From Firmicutes bacterium UBA4996 (GTDB taxonomy: Bacteria; Bacillota; Limnochordia; Darwinibacteriales; Darwinibacteriaceae), in contig DGYW01000065.1 in NCBI GenBank assembly GCA_002396805.1, positions 1 to 20,736 on the forward strand: a stretch of DNA of 20,736 nucleotides, written 5' to 3'. The notes beneath the pieces were generated by a model. It was not told where the DNA came from. It saw only the letters and a list, made by a program, of their open reading frames with translations, and did not search any database. Made by a program: the position numbers and the translations under genes. Below, piece by piece: positions 14,083 through 20,736 of this stretch. Within the stretch, counting starts at the first letter, position 1. Each line of letters begins with the position of its first letter.

Positions 14083-16194
14083 TTAGGCTTCAGATTCCTC
14101 CTCAGGTGGCAACGCTTCTTTGCGGGAAAGATTAATGCGTCCCTGGCGGTCAATCTCCACAACCTTGACCAAGACCTCATCTCCGATGTTAACAACATCT
14201 TCTACCTTGTTGACCCTTTGTCGCGCCAATTGGGAAATGTGCACTAGACCTTCCTTGCCAGGTAAAACTTCCACAAAGGCACCGAAATTCATAATCCGTT
14301 TGACAGTACCAAGGTAAGTTTGGCCTACTTCAACATCCTTCACATAGCGCTCAATAAGCTTTTGTGCTCGCTCGCCACCATCACCATCTGTGGATGCAAT
14401 ATACACTCTGCCATCATCTTCGATGTCGATGGCAACTCCTGTCTGGTCAATGATACTACGAATGATTTTTCCACCAGGTCCAATCACGTCGCGGATCTTA
14501 TCCACAGGAATTTCCATTGTGATAATTCTTGGAGCATAGGGAGATAGCTCGCTCCGAGGTTGGGTAATAGCTTCTTGCATTTTATTGAGAATGAAGAAAC
14601 GACCTTGACGAGCCTGTTCTAAAGCCTGAGCCATAATTTCAGAAGTAACTCCACCGATTTTAATATCCATCTGCAGGGCAGTAATGCCTTCTGTGGTTCC
14701 AGCCACCTTGAAGTCCATATCTCCTAAGGCGTCCTCTAGGCCTTGAATATCGGTAAGAATAGTGAAATCTTCGCCTAACATCATCAAGCCCATGGCAATC
14801 CCTGCTACAGGACGCTTAATCGGTACTCCGGCATCCATGAGAGCCAAAGTGCTACCGCATATGCTTGCCATGGATGAAGAGCCGTTTGACTCTAAGACTT
14901 CCGACACTAACCGCAAGGTATACGGGAACTCTTCCTCACCGGGGATAACCGGCAACAGAGCCCGCTCAGCTAAAGCACCATGCCCAATTTCACGACGACC
15001 TGGGCCACGCATGGGACGAACCTCACCAACGCTATAGGATGGGAAATTGTAATGATGGATATAACGCTTGCTGTCCTCATCGGTGAGATTGTCAAGCATT
15101 TGTTCATCCGACTTCAAGCCCAGAGTGAGGGCAGTCATGACCTGGGTCTGACCTCTGGTAAATAATCCTGTACCATGGACACGGGGCAACACACCCACCC
15201 CACAGCTAATGGGACGAATTTCCTCTGGTTTACGTCCGTCAGGACGCACTTTGTCCTTAGTAATAGAACGTCGCACTTCTTCTTTGAGGACGTTGTCGAA
15301 AACCACATCTATACTCTTGCTATTCTCCTCGTAGCTATCCTCACCGTAAGTTTCTAAATAGGCCTCATGAATATCAGTTTGCACCTGATTAACGAGACGT
15401 TCTCTTTCTAACTTTTCCTCTGTGAGAAGTGCCGAGGCAATGTTGCTAGTGGCATATTCCCGCACCCAGCGATCAACAGTAGTATCGGGCTCGAAAATCT
15501 GCACTTCTACCTTTTCGTGGCCAATCTCGCCTCTAATCTCTTCTTGCAACACGCAAATCTCTTGAATCACTTTGTGACCGAAGGCAATTGCATCTAAAGC
15601 TACCTGTTCAGGAACTTCATTGGCCGCTGCCTCCACCATCATGACTGCATCCTTAGTGCCGGCTACGGTCAGGTCTAAATCTGAGCGAGATTGTTGCTCT
15701 AAATTGGGATTGATGATAAACTCCCCGTCCACCAACCCCACTTTAACACCGGCAACTGGTCCCGAAAAGGGAATGTTAGAAACATGCAAAGCTGCACTAG
15801 CCCCAATAAGAGCAGCAATAGTAGGAGAATTATTTTTGTCCACTGACAGAACAGTGGTCACAATTTGCACATCATTGCGGAAACCCTCGGGGAATAACGG
15901 ACGCAAGGGTCGGTCGATCATCCGACCAGACAGGATTGCCTCTTCACTAGGACGTCCTTCTCTTCTTCCCCAACCGCCGGGAATCTTACCCACAGAATAC
16001 ATGCGCTCTTCGTAGTCTACCAATAATGGGAAAAAGTCAATCCCTGTTCTAGGCTCTTTGCTCATGGTAGCGGTCGCCAAGACAACAGTATCGCCATAAC
16101 GGACTAAGACCGATCCGTTGGCCTGCTTAGCTAAGCCTCCAAATTCGAGAACCAAGGGTCTACCCCCCAGCTCGAAGCGAAACTTGGTTAACAT
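14083..16194 (-). CDS. pnp: Polyribonucleotide nucleotidyltransferase (PNPase)
   Basis: PNPase is a trimeric 3'-5' exoribonuclease that uses phosphate to release nucleoside diphosphates and takes part in mRNA decay. The 703-aa protein has two RNase PH domains (about 10-145 and 315-460) joined by a helical domain, then a KH domain (about 555-615, with GPGGK in the GxxG loop) and an S1 domain (about 620-692, GTVKRIMNFGAFVEVLPGKE). The second RNase PH core holds PGRREIGHGALAERAL and SICGSTLALMDAGVP, followed by TDIQGLEDALGDMDFK; these form the active site. The start ATG has GGAGGT 6 bases upstream. It follows rpsO, as in most bacteria, but a terminator lies between them. Confidence 0.97.
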   Translation of the reverse strand: MLTKFRFELGGRPLVLEFGGLAKQANGSVLVRYGDTVVLATATMSKEPRTGIDFFPLLVDYEERMYSVGKIPGGWGRREGRPSEEAILSGRMIDRPLRPLFPEGFRNDVQIVTTVLSVDKNNSPTIAALIGASAALHVSNIPFSGPVAGVKVGLVDGEFIINPNLEQQSRSDLDLTVAGTKDAVMMVEAAANEVPEQVALDAIAFGHKVIQEICVLQEEIRGEIGHEKVEVQIFEPDTTVDRWVREYATSNIASALLTEEKLERERLVNQVQTDIHEAYLETYGEDSYEENSKSIDVVFDNVLKEEVRRSITKDKVRPDGRKPEEIRPISCGVGVLPRVHGTGLFTRGQTQVMTALTLGLKSDEQMLDNLTDEDSKRYIHHYNFPSYSVGEVRPMRGPGRREIGHGALAERALLPVIPGEEEFPYTLRLVSEVLESNGSSSMASICGSTLALMDAGVPIKRPVAGIAMGLMMLGEDFTILTDIQGLEDALGDMDFKVAGTTEGITALQMDIKIGGVTSEIMAQALEQARQGRFFILNKMQEAITQPRSELSPYAPRIITMEIPVDKIRDVIGPGGKIIRSIIDQTGVAIDIEDDGRVYIASTDGDGGERAQKLIERYVKDVEVGQTYLGTVKRIMNFGAFVEVLPGKEGLVHISQLARQRVNKVEDVVNIGDEVLVKVVEIDRQGRINLSRKEALPPEEESEA

Positions 16195-16231
16195 ATTTTA
16201 ACCTCCATTTAGTGTTCTAGGCTTTTAGTTT

Positions 16232-16260
16232 AGTATAGCCCTTTTTGTCATCCATAACAG
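16232..16260 (-). promoter_or_regulatory. Possible promoter for pnp
   Basis: In the gap between the rpsO terminator and pnp, the minus strand has TATACT (16237-16232), a good -10. A weak CTGTTA (16260-16255, 3 of 6 match to the -35 consensus) lies 17 bases upstream. Leader length to the pnp ATG would be about 30 bases. The location after a strong terminator supports a promoter, but the -35 is poor. Confidence 0.4.
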
Positions 16261-16267
16261 CTAATTC

Positions 16268-16292
16268 AAAAAAGAGCGGGTGTTACCCGCTC
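16268..16292 (-). terminator. Rho-independent terminator after rpsO
   Basis: On the minus strand GAGCGGGT (16292-16285) pairs with ACCCGCTC (16281-16274) around a 3-base loop and is followed by six T (16273-16268). It starts 6 bases after the rpsO stop. Some read-through into pnp is likely, as in other rpsO-pnp operons. Confidence 0.85.
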
Positions 16293-16298
16293 GGCATA

Positions 16299-16565
16299 TT
16301 ATCGGCGCAAACCTAGTTCCTCAATCAAACTGCGGTAACGTTCAATGTCTTTTTTCATTAAGTAGTTCAAAAGACCACGTCTTTGCCCGATCATCTTGTA
16401 AAGACCTCTTCTTGAATGATGATCATTCTTGTGTACCTTAAGATGCTCAGTAAGTTCTTCAATTCTTTTAGTCAGAATTGCCACTTGAACTTCTGGGGAA
16501 CCAGTATCATTCTCATGCCGACTAAATTGTCCAATAATTTGTGCTTTTGATTCTTGTGAAATCAA
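16299..16565 (-). CDS. rpsO: 30S ribosomal protein S15
   Basis: S15 is a primary 16S rRNA-binding protein of the 30S platform. The 88-aa protein carries the family core HENDTGSPEVQ (17-27), HLKVHKNDHHSRRGL (41-55) and a C-terminal YRSLIEELGLRR. The start is TTG at 16565, giving MISQESKAQII, the expected length. GGAGGTGA (16578-16571) lies 5 bases upstream of it. A longer frame open to 16604 would swallow that ribosome site and is rejected. S15 often represses its own translation by binding its leader; here a promoter and a leader hairpin precede the gene. Confidence 0.96.
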   Translation of the reverse strand: MISQESKAQIIGQFSRHENDTGSPEVQVAILTKRIEELTEHLKVHKNDHHSRRGLYKMIGQRRGLLNYLMKKDIERYRSLIEELGLRR

Positions 16566-16603
16566 AAAAGTCACCTCCAAAATTAGGTAAACACCACTTC
16601 CCA

Positions 16604-16629
16604 AGAAAAACGCCGGAGTACGTCTTTCC
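16604..16629 (-). promoter_or_regulatory. Hairpin in the rpsO leader
   Basis: Minus-strand GGAAAGACG (16629-16621) can pair with CGTTTTTCT (16612-16604), 9 pairs including 3 G-U or G-T wobbles, with an 8-base loop. It lies between the predicted transcription start and the rpsO ribosome site, where S15 autoregulatory RNAs are found in other bacteria. It also ends in a short T-run, so a weak attenuator is an alternative reading. Confidence 0.35.
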
Positions 16630-16649
16630 TAGCAAAGGGTTTCCATGTG

Positions 16650-17615
16650 CTATTCTAGCACAATTCGCTGGTCTTGTAAATGAAATCCGGCCAACATTTG
16701 TCGCGCCTGCTCCACGTCTGCCTCAATCTGGGCCCTTAATTGTTGAATAGACTCATAGCGCTCGATGTCTCTCAGCCGAGCTAAGAACTGAATTTCTAGT
16801 TCCTGGCCATAGAGATCGCCACTAAAATCCAAGATGAAAGCTTCCATGGTTTGCACTTCACCTGCAAAGGTAGGGTTTTTGCCGATCGACGTTACAGAAG
16901 GTACCCCTAGATCGGACCCTAGGACCGACCATGTTAGATACACCCCTTCTCCGGGCAAGACCAAACTAGGGTCTATCTGTAAATTAGCAGTAGGAAAGCC
17001 CAAAAGACGTCCTCGACCAGCCCCACGCACAACTTGTCCTACATAGCTAGGATAAGCTCCTAAGAACGAAACGGCCTTCTCTAGTTCCCCTTGGGCCAAT
17101 AGTCCCCGAATTTTAGTACTACTGATCACCTCACCAGAGACGGCTTCTACAGCTTCGACCACCGTGACTCCAAAGCCAAACTCCCTACCGCACTGGCGTA
17201 AAAACTCTACATCCCCGCGACGTTGTTTTCCGAAACGATAATCAAAGCCACAGACCACTTCACGAACCTGGAGTTGCTCTACTAGCAAGCTCTCCACAAA
17301 TTGCTCTGCTTCCAACGAAGAAATTTCTTCGCTAAAGGGTAGCCACGCTACTTCATCAATTCCAAAGCCCTGAATACGCTGAACTTTTTGATCAAAGGAA
17401 GTTAGTAATGCCAGGTTACCCTTGAAATATTGTTCTGGAGGCACGTCGAAAGTAAACACACAACTACTCCCGGCCTGTGGCCGACGATGCACAGCCTCGT
17501 GGATGAGCTTTTGATGCCCTAGGTGAACTCCATCAAAGGTGCCTAGTGCCACACTACGACCTACACTGCTTTTTCTGTTAATCCAGTTAAGTTTTGGTAT
17601 CCTCTTTCGCAACAA
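16650..17615 (-). CDS. ribF: Bifunctional riboflavin kinase / FAD synthetase
   Basis: RibF phosphorylates riboflavin to FMN and then adenylates it to FAD. The 321-aa protein has an N-terminal nucleotidyltransferase domain with ALGTFDGVHLGH at 23-34, CGFDYRFG near 123-130 and ISSTKIR near 166-172. The C-terminal flavokinase domain has GRLLGFPTANL near 203-213, GVY, GKNPTF and the ILDFSGDLYG segment with its preceding catalytic glutamate. The start is one of two adjacent TTG codons (17615 or 17612) following GAGGGG, directly after the truB stop. Position between truB and rpsO is standard for Firmicutes. The rpsO promoter overlaps its last codons. Confidence 0.95.
   Translation of the reverse strand: MLRKRIPKLNWINRKSSVGRSVALGTFDGVHLGHQKLIHEAVHRRPQAGSSCVFTFDVPPEQYFKGNLALLTSFDQKVQRIQGFGIDEVAWLPFSEEISSLEAEQFVESLLVEQLQVREVVCGFDYRFGKQRRGDVEFLRQCGREFGFGVTVVEAVEAVSGEVISSTKIRGLLAQGELEKAVSFLGAYPSYVGQVVRGAGRGRLLGFPTANLQIDPSLVLPGEGVYLTWSVLGSDLGVPSVTSIGKNPTFAGEVQTMEAFILDFSGDLYGQELEIQFLARLRDIERYESIQQLRAQIEADVEQARQMLAGFHLQDQRIVLE
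16652..16680 (-). promoter_or_regulatory. Sigma-A promoter for rpsO
   Basis: On the minus strand TTTACA (16680-16675, 5 of 6 to TTGACA), a 17-base spacer and TAGAAT (16657-16652, 5 of 6 to TATAAT) form a near-consensus promoter. It lies across the end of ribF. The predicted leader of rpsO is about 80 bases. Confidence 0.65.
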
Positions 17616-18545
17616 TTATCCCCTCGCAAACACCCTAAAAGGTTGACAAATCAGTTGATCTGTTATTTTTATTTCGGCTAAGGCCAAGACCTCCCCATCA
17701 ATACTCATGAGCACCACCTCTTCACCTACAGTTAGGGTAGAGGGAACATCCATAAAGTGTTCAGGTAGAATGAAGTTACCATGCCCTATACGCTCTTCCA
17801 CCAAGGGATGCACTTTCACGCGCACCCAACCTGGTAAGCCCTCTTCCATGGGCAATAAGAAGCTATAATCCCCGGCCCCTGCCAAGGTACTGATCTCTTC
17901 TAAGGTGTAAGCGTCGCGAGTGGTAAAAGGTCCACTAGCTGTGCGCACAAGAGCGGACATATGGCCCCCAACTCCTAGCTTTTCACCTAAGTCATGACAA
18001 AGGGTGCGTATATAGGTACCCTTCGAACAGACAATACGCAACAAGACCCTCGTTCCGAAACCAAGACTCTCTCCCTCACTCCAAATCCGCTCAATACTGA
18101 TAGAATAGATTTGCACTTCCCGAGGTTCCCTGGGAATAGAAACGCCTCGTCTATCTAGCTCATAGAGGCGCTGACCACCTACGCGAATTGCGGAGGCCAT
18201 TGGCGGAACTTGCCAAATAGTACCCTGAAAAGAAGCGAGGGCCTCAGCGAACTCCTGGGGAGAGATGGAAAACCCAGTCTTGAGCTCTACCGTATCTCCA
18301 CTGGCATCTTGACTAGTAGTAGAGATGCCAAAAGTCAATTCTGCGACATAGGTTTTTTCGAACTCAGTAAGATACCCCGACAGCTTAGTGGCATTACCAA
18401 CCACAAGGGGTAGTACACCACTAGCCCCAGGGTCCAGGGTGCCAGTATGTCCAATTTTCTTGGTTTGAAGTGCTCGACGTAAAAAGCCTACCACTTGGTG
18501 AGAACTCATTCCAGGTGGTTTTAGAATATTAACTATGCCGTTCAT
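17616..18545 (-). CDS. truB: tRNA pseudouridine(55) synthase TruB
   Basis: TruB makes pseudouridine-55 in the T loop of tRNAs. The 309-aa protein opens with NGIVNILKPPGMSSHQVV and has the catalytic aspartate D38 in GHTGTLDPGASGVLP. It continues with GQRLYELDRRG near 127-137 and CSKGTYIRTLCHDLG near 177-191. The C-terminal 60 residues form a TruB-C/PUA-like region. The start ATG at 18545 lies 6 bases after AGGTG; a GTG three codons upstream overlaps that site. It overlaps the end of nrnA by 17 bases and is immediately followed by ribF, so the genes are coupled. Confidence 0.96.
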   Translation of the reverse strand: MNGIVNILKPPGMSSHQVVGFLRRALQTKKIGHTGTLDPGASGVLPLVVGNATKLSGYLTEFEKTYVAELTFGISTTSQDASGDTVELKTGFSISPQEFAEALASFQGTIWQVPPMASAIRVGGQRLYELDRRGVSIPREPREVQIYSISIERIWSEGESLGFGTRVLLRIVCSKGTYIRTLCHDLGEKLGVGGHMSALVRTASGPFTTRDAYTLEEISTLAGAGDYSFLLPMEEGLPGWVRVKVHPLVEERIGHGNFILPEHFMDVPSTLTVGEEVVLMSIDGEVLALAEIKITDQLICQPFRVFARG

Positions 18546-19512
18546 GGAGTTCACCTGTGCGCAAGTAATCCTCGGTTAACTGCACCACTTCGCGGGTAAC
18601 TTGAGCTAGATCTCCGACCAAGGTGGCTCCAGAAGCCAGCTTATGGCCACCACCACCTAAGTGGCGGGCTAGTGCACCCACATCAACCTGATTAGCCCGG
18701 AGCCCTAAGCGGATTTCTCCAGGTTTTACTTCTCGAAAGACCATGGCAACTTCGGCTGTATCCAGCATGCGGGCAAAGCTAACGAGGTGATCCGTGTTCT
18801 CTGGAGGAACATCGAATTGCTCAAATTCTTCAAAACTAATGGACATCCAGACCAATTTGCCTTCTTGTGCAGCATGCAAATTGCTCAAGGCGTAGCCTAA
18901 GAGCTTCAAAAAACCATAGGGCTGAGAAGAAAAAATCTCCCTTGCCATCGGCGCCGGTTCGACCCCAAATTTAAGCAATTCAGCCGCGATAGCAAGCACT
19001 TCACTATTAGTATTAGCATGACGGAAACCGCCTGTATCTCCCAGAATGCCTCCATACAAAACGGTGGCTATTTCCAGATCAAAAGAAACACCCAGTTCTT
19101 GGAGGATCCGATAAACAATCACGCTTGTAGCTGCTTCTCTCGGTTCTACATAGACTAAATCCCCTTCGCCTCGGCCCCGTTGATGATGATCAATATTTAC
19201 TAAACACTTTGCCGCCTGCACTCCTGGAGCAATCGGACCTGTGCGATGGGGCTCACAGTCTAGCACCACCACACAGCTCTCTCCAGCCTCAAAACCTTCT
19301 GGAATATACTCAATTTTCGATAGGCCAGGCCAGCTCAAGTCGGTAGGGACAGGGTCCCCACTCACGACCCGACATTGCTTGCCCATTTTGCTCAATCCAA
19401 AATACAGACCGAGCATAGAACCTAGGCTATCAGGGTCAGGATTTTCATGACCCACAAAAATGAAATTATCTTGTTCTCGAAAGAACTGCACAATTTCTTG
19501 AAGGCTATTCAT
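18529..19512 (-). CDS. nrnA: Bifunctional oligoribonuclease / PAP phosphatase NrnA (DHH/DHHA1)
   Basis: NrnA degrades very short RNAs (nanoRNAs) to mononucleotides and dephosphorylates 3'-phosphoadenosine 5'-phosphate. The 327-aa protein has the DHH-domain motifs HENPDPDSLGS (22-32), VVLDCEPHR (D85), NIDHH (DHH at 108-110) and GDTGGFRH (158-165). The DHHA1 domain near the C-terminus holds GGGGHKLASGA. It begins directly after the rbfA stop, with GGTGA upstream. In this operon it completes the decay started by PNPase, encoded a few genes further on. The order rbfA-nrnA-truB is typical for Clostridia and Bacilli. Confidence 0.95.
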   Translation of the reverse strand: MNSLQEIVQFFREQDNFIFVGHENPDPDSLGSMLGLYFGLSKMGKQCRVVSGDPVPTDLSWPGLSKIEYIPEGFEAGESCVVVLDCEPHRTGPIAPGVQAAKCLVNIDHHQRGRGEGDLVYVEPREAATSVIVYRILQELGVSFDLEIATVLYGGILGDTGGFRHANTNSEVLAIAAELLKFGVEPAPMAREIFSSQPYGFLKLLGYALSNLHAAQEGKLVWMSISFEEFEQFDVPPENTDHLVSFARMLDTAEVAMVFREVKPGEIRLGLRANQVDVGALARHLGGGGHKLASGATLVGDLAQVTREVVQLTEDYLRTGELHERHS

Positions 19513-19875
19513 TTATTCACCATCACTTTCACTAGGGTTAATCTGGAGCGTTTTCAACAACGCATCCATTTTTGCCCCTTGTTCCAGAGAAGGATCGAAA
19601 TGAAAAGTCACTTCTGGCGTGTGCCTGAGCCTCAAACGTTTAGCCAATTCGGAACGAATAAAACCCTTGGCACGATTAAGACCTTCTAAGGTTTTCTCCC
19701 TTTCTTCTTCAGTACCCAACATGCTAAAGTAGACCTTAGCGAAGGATAAATCTCGAGAAACATCCACATCTGTAATGCTGAGCATTCCCAAGCGTGGGTC
19801 CTTCACTTCAGTGGCGATAATTGAACTAACCTCTCGTTTAATCTCTTCGCCTACTCTTACGTGTCTACTAGTCAT
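19513..19875 (-). CDS. rbfA: 30S ribosome-binding factor RbfA
   Basis: RbfA assists late maturation of the 30S subunit and 16S rRNA 5'-end processing. The 120-aa protein is a single KH-like domain with SRHVRVGEEIKREVSSII at 3-20, VKDPRLGMLSITDVDVSRDL near 26-45, AKVYFSML and a C-terminal LRHTPEVTFHFDPSLEQG, all family landmarks. The start is ATG at 19875, 9 bases after GAGG. A GTG three codons earlier is within the ribosome site. It follows infB by 12 bases, as in nearly all Firmicutes. Confidence 0.96.
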   Translation of the reverse strand: MTSRHVRVGEEIKREVSSIIATEVKDPRLGMLSITDVDVSRDLSFAKVYFSMLGTEEEREKTLEGLNRAKGFIRSELAKRLRLRHTPEVTFHFDPSLEQGAKMDALLKTLQINPSESDGE

Positions 19876-19887
19876 TACTCTCACCCT

Positions 19888-20736
19888 CTACAGAGTACGT
19901 TCCACCTTAACCATAAGGAAGGCTTCGATAACGTCTCCATCTTTAATATCGTTAAAACGCTCCACACCAATACCACATTCGTATCCATGGGTGACTTCCC
20001 GAACATCATCTTTAAATCGCTTCAAGGACGAAATTTTGCCCTCATGTACGATGACGTTATCCCTCAGCACTCGTACCTCCGCTGCCCGGGTGATCTTCCC
20101 GTCTACCACTAAGCAACCAGCCACAACACTGCCAGGAACCTTAAAAGTCTGGCGCACTTCGGCACGACCGATGACTTCTTCTTTGAATTCTGGATCCAAC
20201 AACCCAGCCATGGCCGCCTTCATGTCATCAAGAAGGTTGTAGATGATCCGATAAACCCGAATATCTACCCCATCTCGCTCCGCAGCTTTACGGGCGTTAG
20301 GTTCTGGTCGGACATTAAAACCGATGATAATGGCATTAGAAGCAGTTGCTAGCAAAACGTCGGATTCGGAGACTGCTCCCACCGCTTGGTGAATCACCTT
20401 AACCCGTACTTCGTCAGTAGACAGTTTTTCCAAGGAAGCCCGCACAGCTTCCGCGGACCCTTGCACATCTGCCTTAATCACCAGGTTCAGTTCTTTTACT
20501 TCACCTTCCTGAATCCTTTGGAACAGATCATCCAATGTAACTCGGCTAAACCGGCTGAGATCCCGATCGCGCTGTTTTTCCTGTTGGATGGAGGCCACTT
20601 GACGCGCAGTTTGCTCATCTTTCACAACCACAAAAGGATCACCTGCTGCAGGCACATCCGAAATCCCCAGGACCTCAACGGGAGTGGATGGACCCGCCTC
20701 TTTGATGTTTTCTCCTCGATCATTGATCAACGCCCG
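19888..20736 (-). CDS. infB: Translation initiation factor IF-2, C-terminal part (runs off window)
   Basis: This is the last 282 residues of IF-2, the GTPase that places initiator tRNA on the 30S subunit; the gene continues beyond the window edge. The visible part starts in domain II (RALINDRGENIKEAGPSTPV), passes through the IF-2 domain III core (LNLVIKADVQGSAEAVRASL, then RVKVIHQAVGAVSESDVLLA) and ends with the C2 beta-barrel that binds fMet-tRNA (EEVIGRAEVRQTFKV to the final VKVERTL). The GTP-binding motifs lie outside the window. No start codon is assigned. It heads the visible cluster infB-rbfA-nrnA-truB-ribF. Confidence 0.97.
   Translation of the reverse strand, partial: RALINDRGENIKEAGPSTPVEVLGISDVPAAGDPFVVVKDEQTARQVASIQQEKQRDRDLSRFSRVTLDDLFQRIQEGEVKELNLVIKADVQGSAEAVRASLEKLSTDEVRVKVIHQAVGAVSESDVLLATASNAIIIGFNVRPEPNARKAAERDGVDIRVYRIIYNLLDDMKAAMAGLLDPEFKEEVIGRAEVRQTFKVPGSVVAGCLVVDGKITRAAEVRVLRDNVIVHEGKISSLKRFKDDVREVTHGYECGIGVERFNDIKDGDVIEAFLMVKVERTL

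Noticed and set aside
15620..16015. 131-codon plus-strand frame opposite pnp
   Set aside because: It lies inside a highly conserved gene on the other strand and shows no recognisable domain or start signal.
16647..16661. Perfect 6-bp inverted repeat GTGCTA/TAGCAC at the ribF stop
   Set aside because: It has no following U-tract, so it is not a terminator, and it coincides with the rpsO -10 region; probably incidental.
19775..20242. 155-codon plus-strand frame across rbfA and infB
   Set aside because: It is antisense to two conserved genes, and its Ser/Thr-rich composition reflects the opposite strand.

Overview
The window reads as a stretch of chromosome from an endospore-forming, probably anaerobic Firmicute of the Clostridia type. 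The evidence is the sporulation genes spoIIAA, dacF and spoIIM, a ferredoxin-linked 2-oxoacid oxidoreductase coupled to phosphotransbutyrylase and butyrate kinase, strong AGGAGG-type ribosome binding sites, and frequent GTG and TTG starts. I cannot name a genus. All 23 genes, two of them cut by the window edges, lie on the minus strand, so transcription runs from high to low coordinates. No rRNA, tRNA, CRISPR array, insertion sequence or gene-free stretch over about 110 bases was seen.

Right part (20736 down to about 14024): the Firmicute translation and RNA cluster infB (C-terminal part) - rbfA - nrnA - truB - ribF - rpsO - pnp. The first five genes abut or overlap. rpsO has a well-formed sigma-A promoter inside the end of ribF, a leader hairpin and its own terminator. 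pnp follows and ends in a clear rho-independent terminator at 14024-14051.

Middle part (13993 down to 8414): an energy module in the order buk-like, ptb, buk, then delta (ferredoxin), alpha, beta and gamma subunits of a VOR/KOR-type 2-oxoacid:ferredoxin oxidoreductase. The inferred pathway is 2-oxoacid to acyl-CoA (oxidoreductase, reducing ferredoxin), acyl-CoA to acyl-phosphate (Ptb), then acyl-phosphate plus ADP to acid plus ATP (Buk). The first gene is a butyrate kinase paralogue that has lost nearly every recognisable catalytic and phosphate-binding residue, and is the most unusual protein here.

Left-middle part (8386 down to 5524): a DUF3866 protein, an endonuclease Q-like PHP protein with a four-cysteine zinc site, and a histidine phosphatase. 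They follow the oxidoreductase without a visible terminator. The DUF3866 start codon lies at the foot of a perfect 9-bp inverted repeat whose other arm holds the stop codon of the preceding gene.

Left part (5464 down to 1): spoIIM, preceded by a sigma-E-like promoter, then xerD, deoB and deoA/pdp in a tight chain, a GC-rich hairpin, dacF, and the first 32 codons of spoIIAA. Between dacF and spoIIAA lie two exact tandem Spo0A boxes (TGNCGAA) next to a sigma-H-like promoter. The window thus joins two core Firmicute neighbourhoods through a catabolic energy operon.
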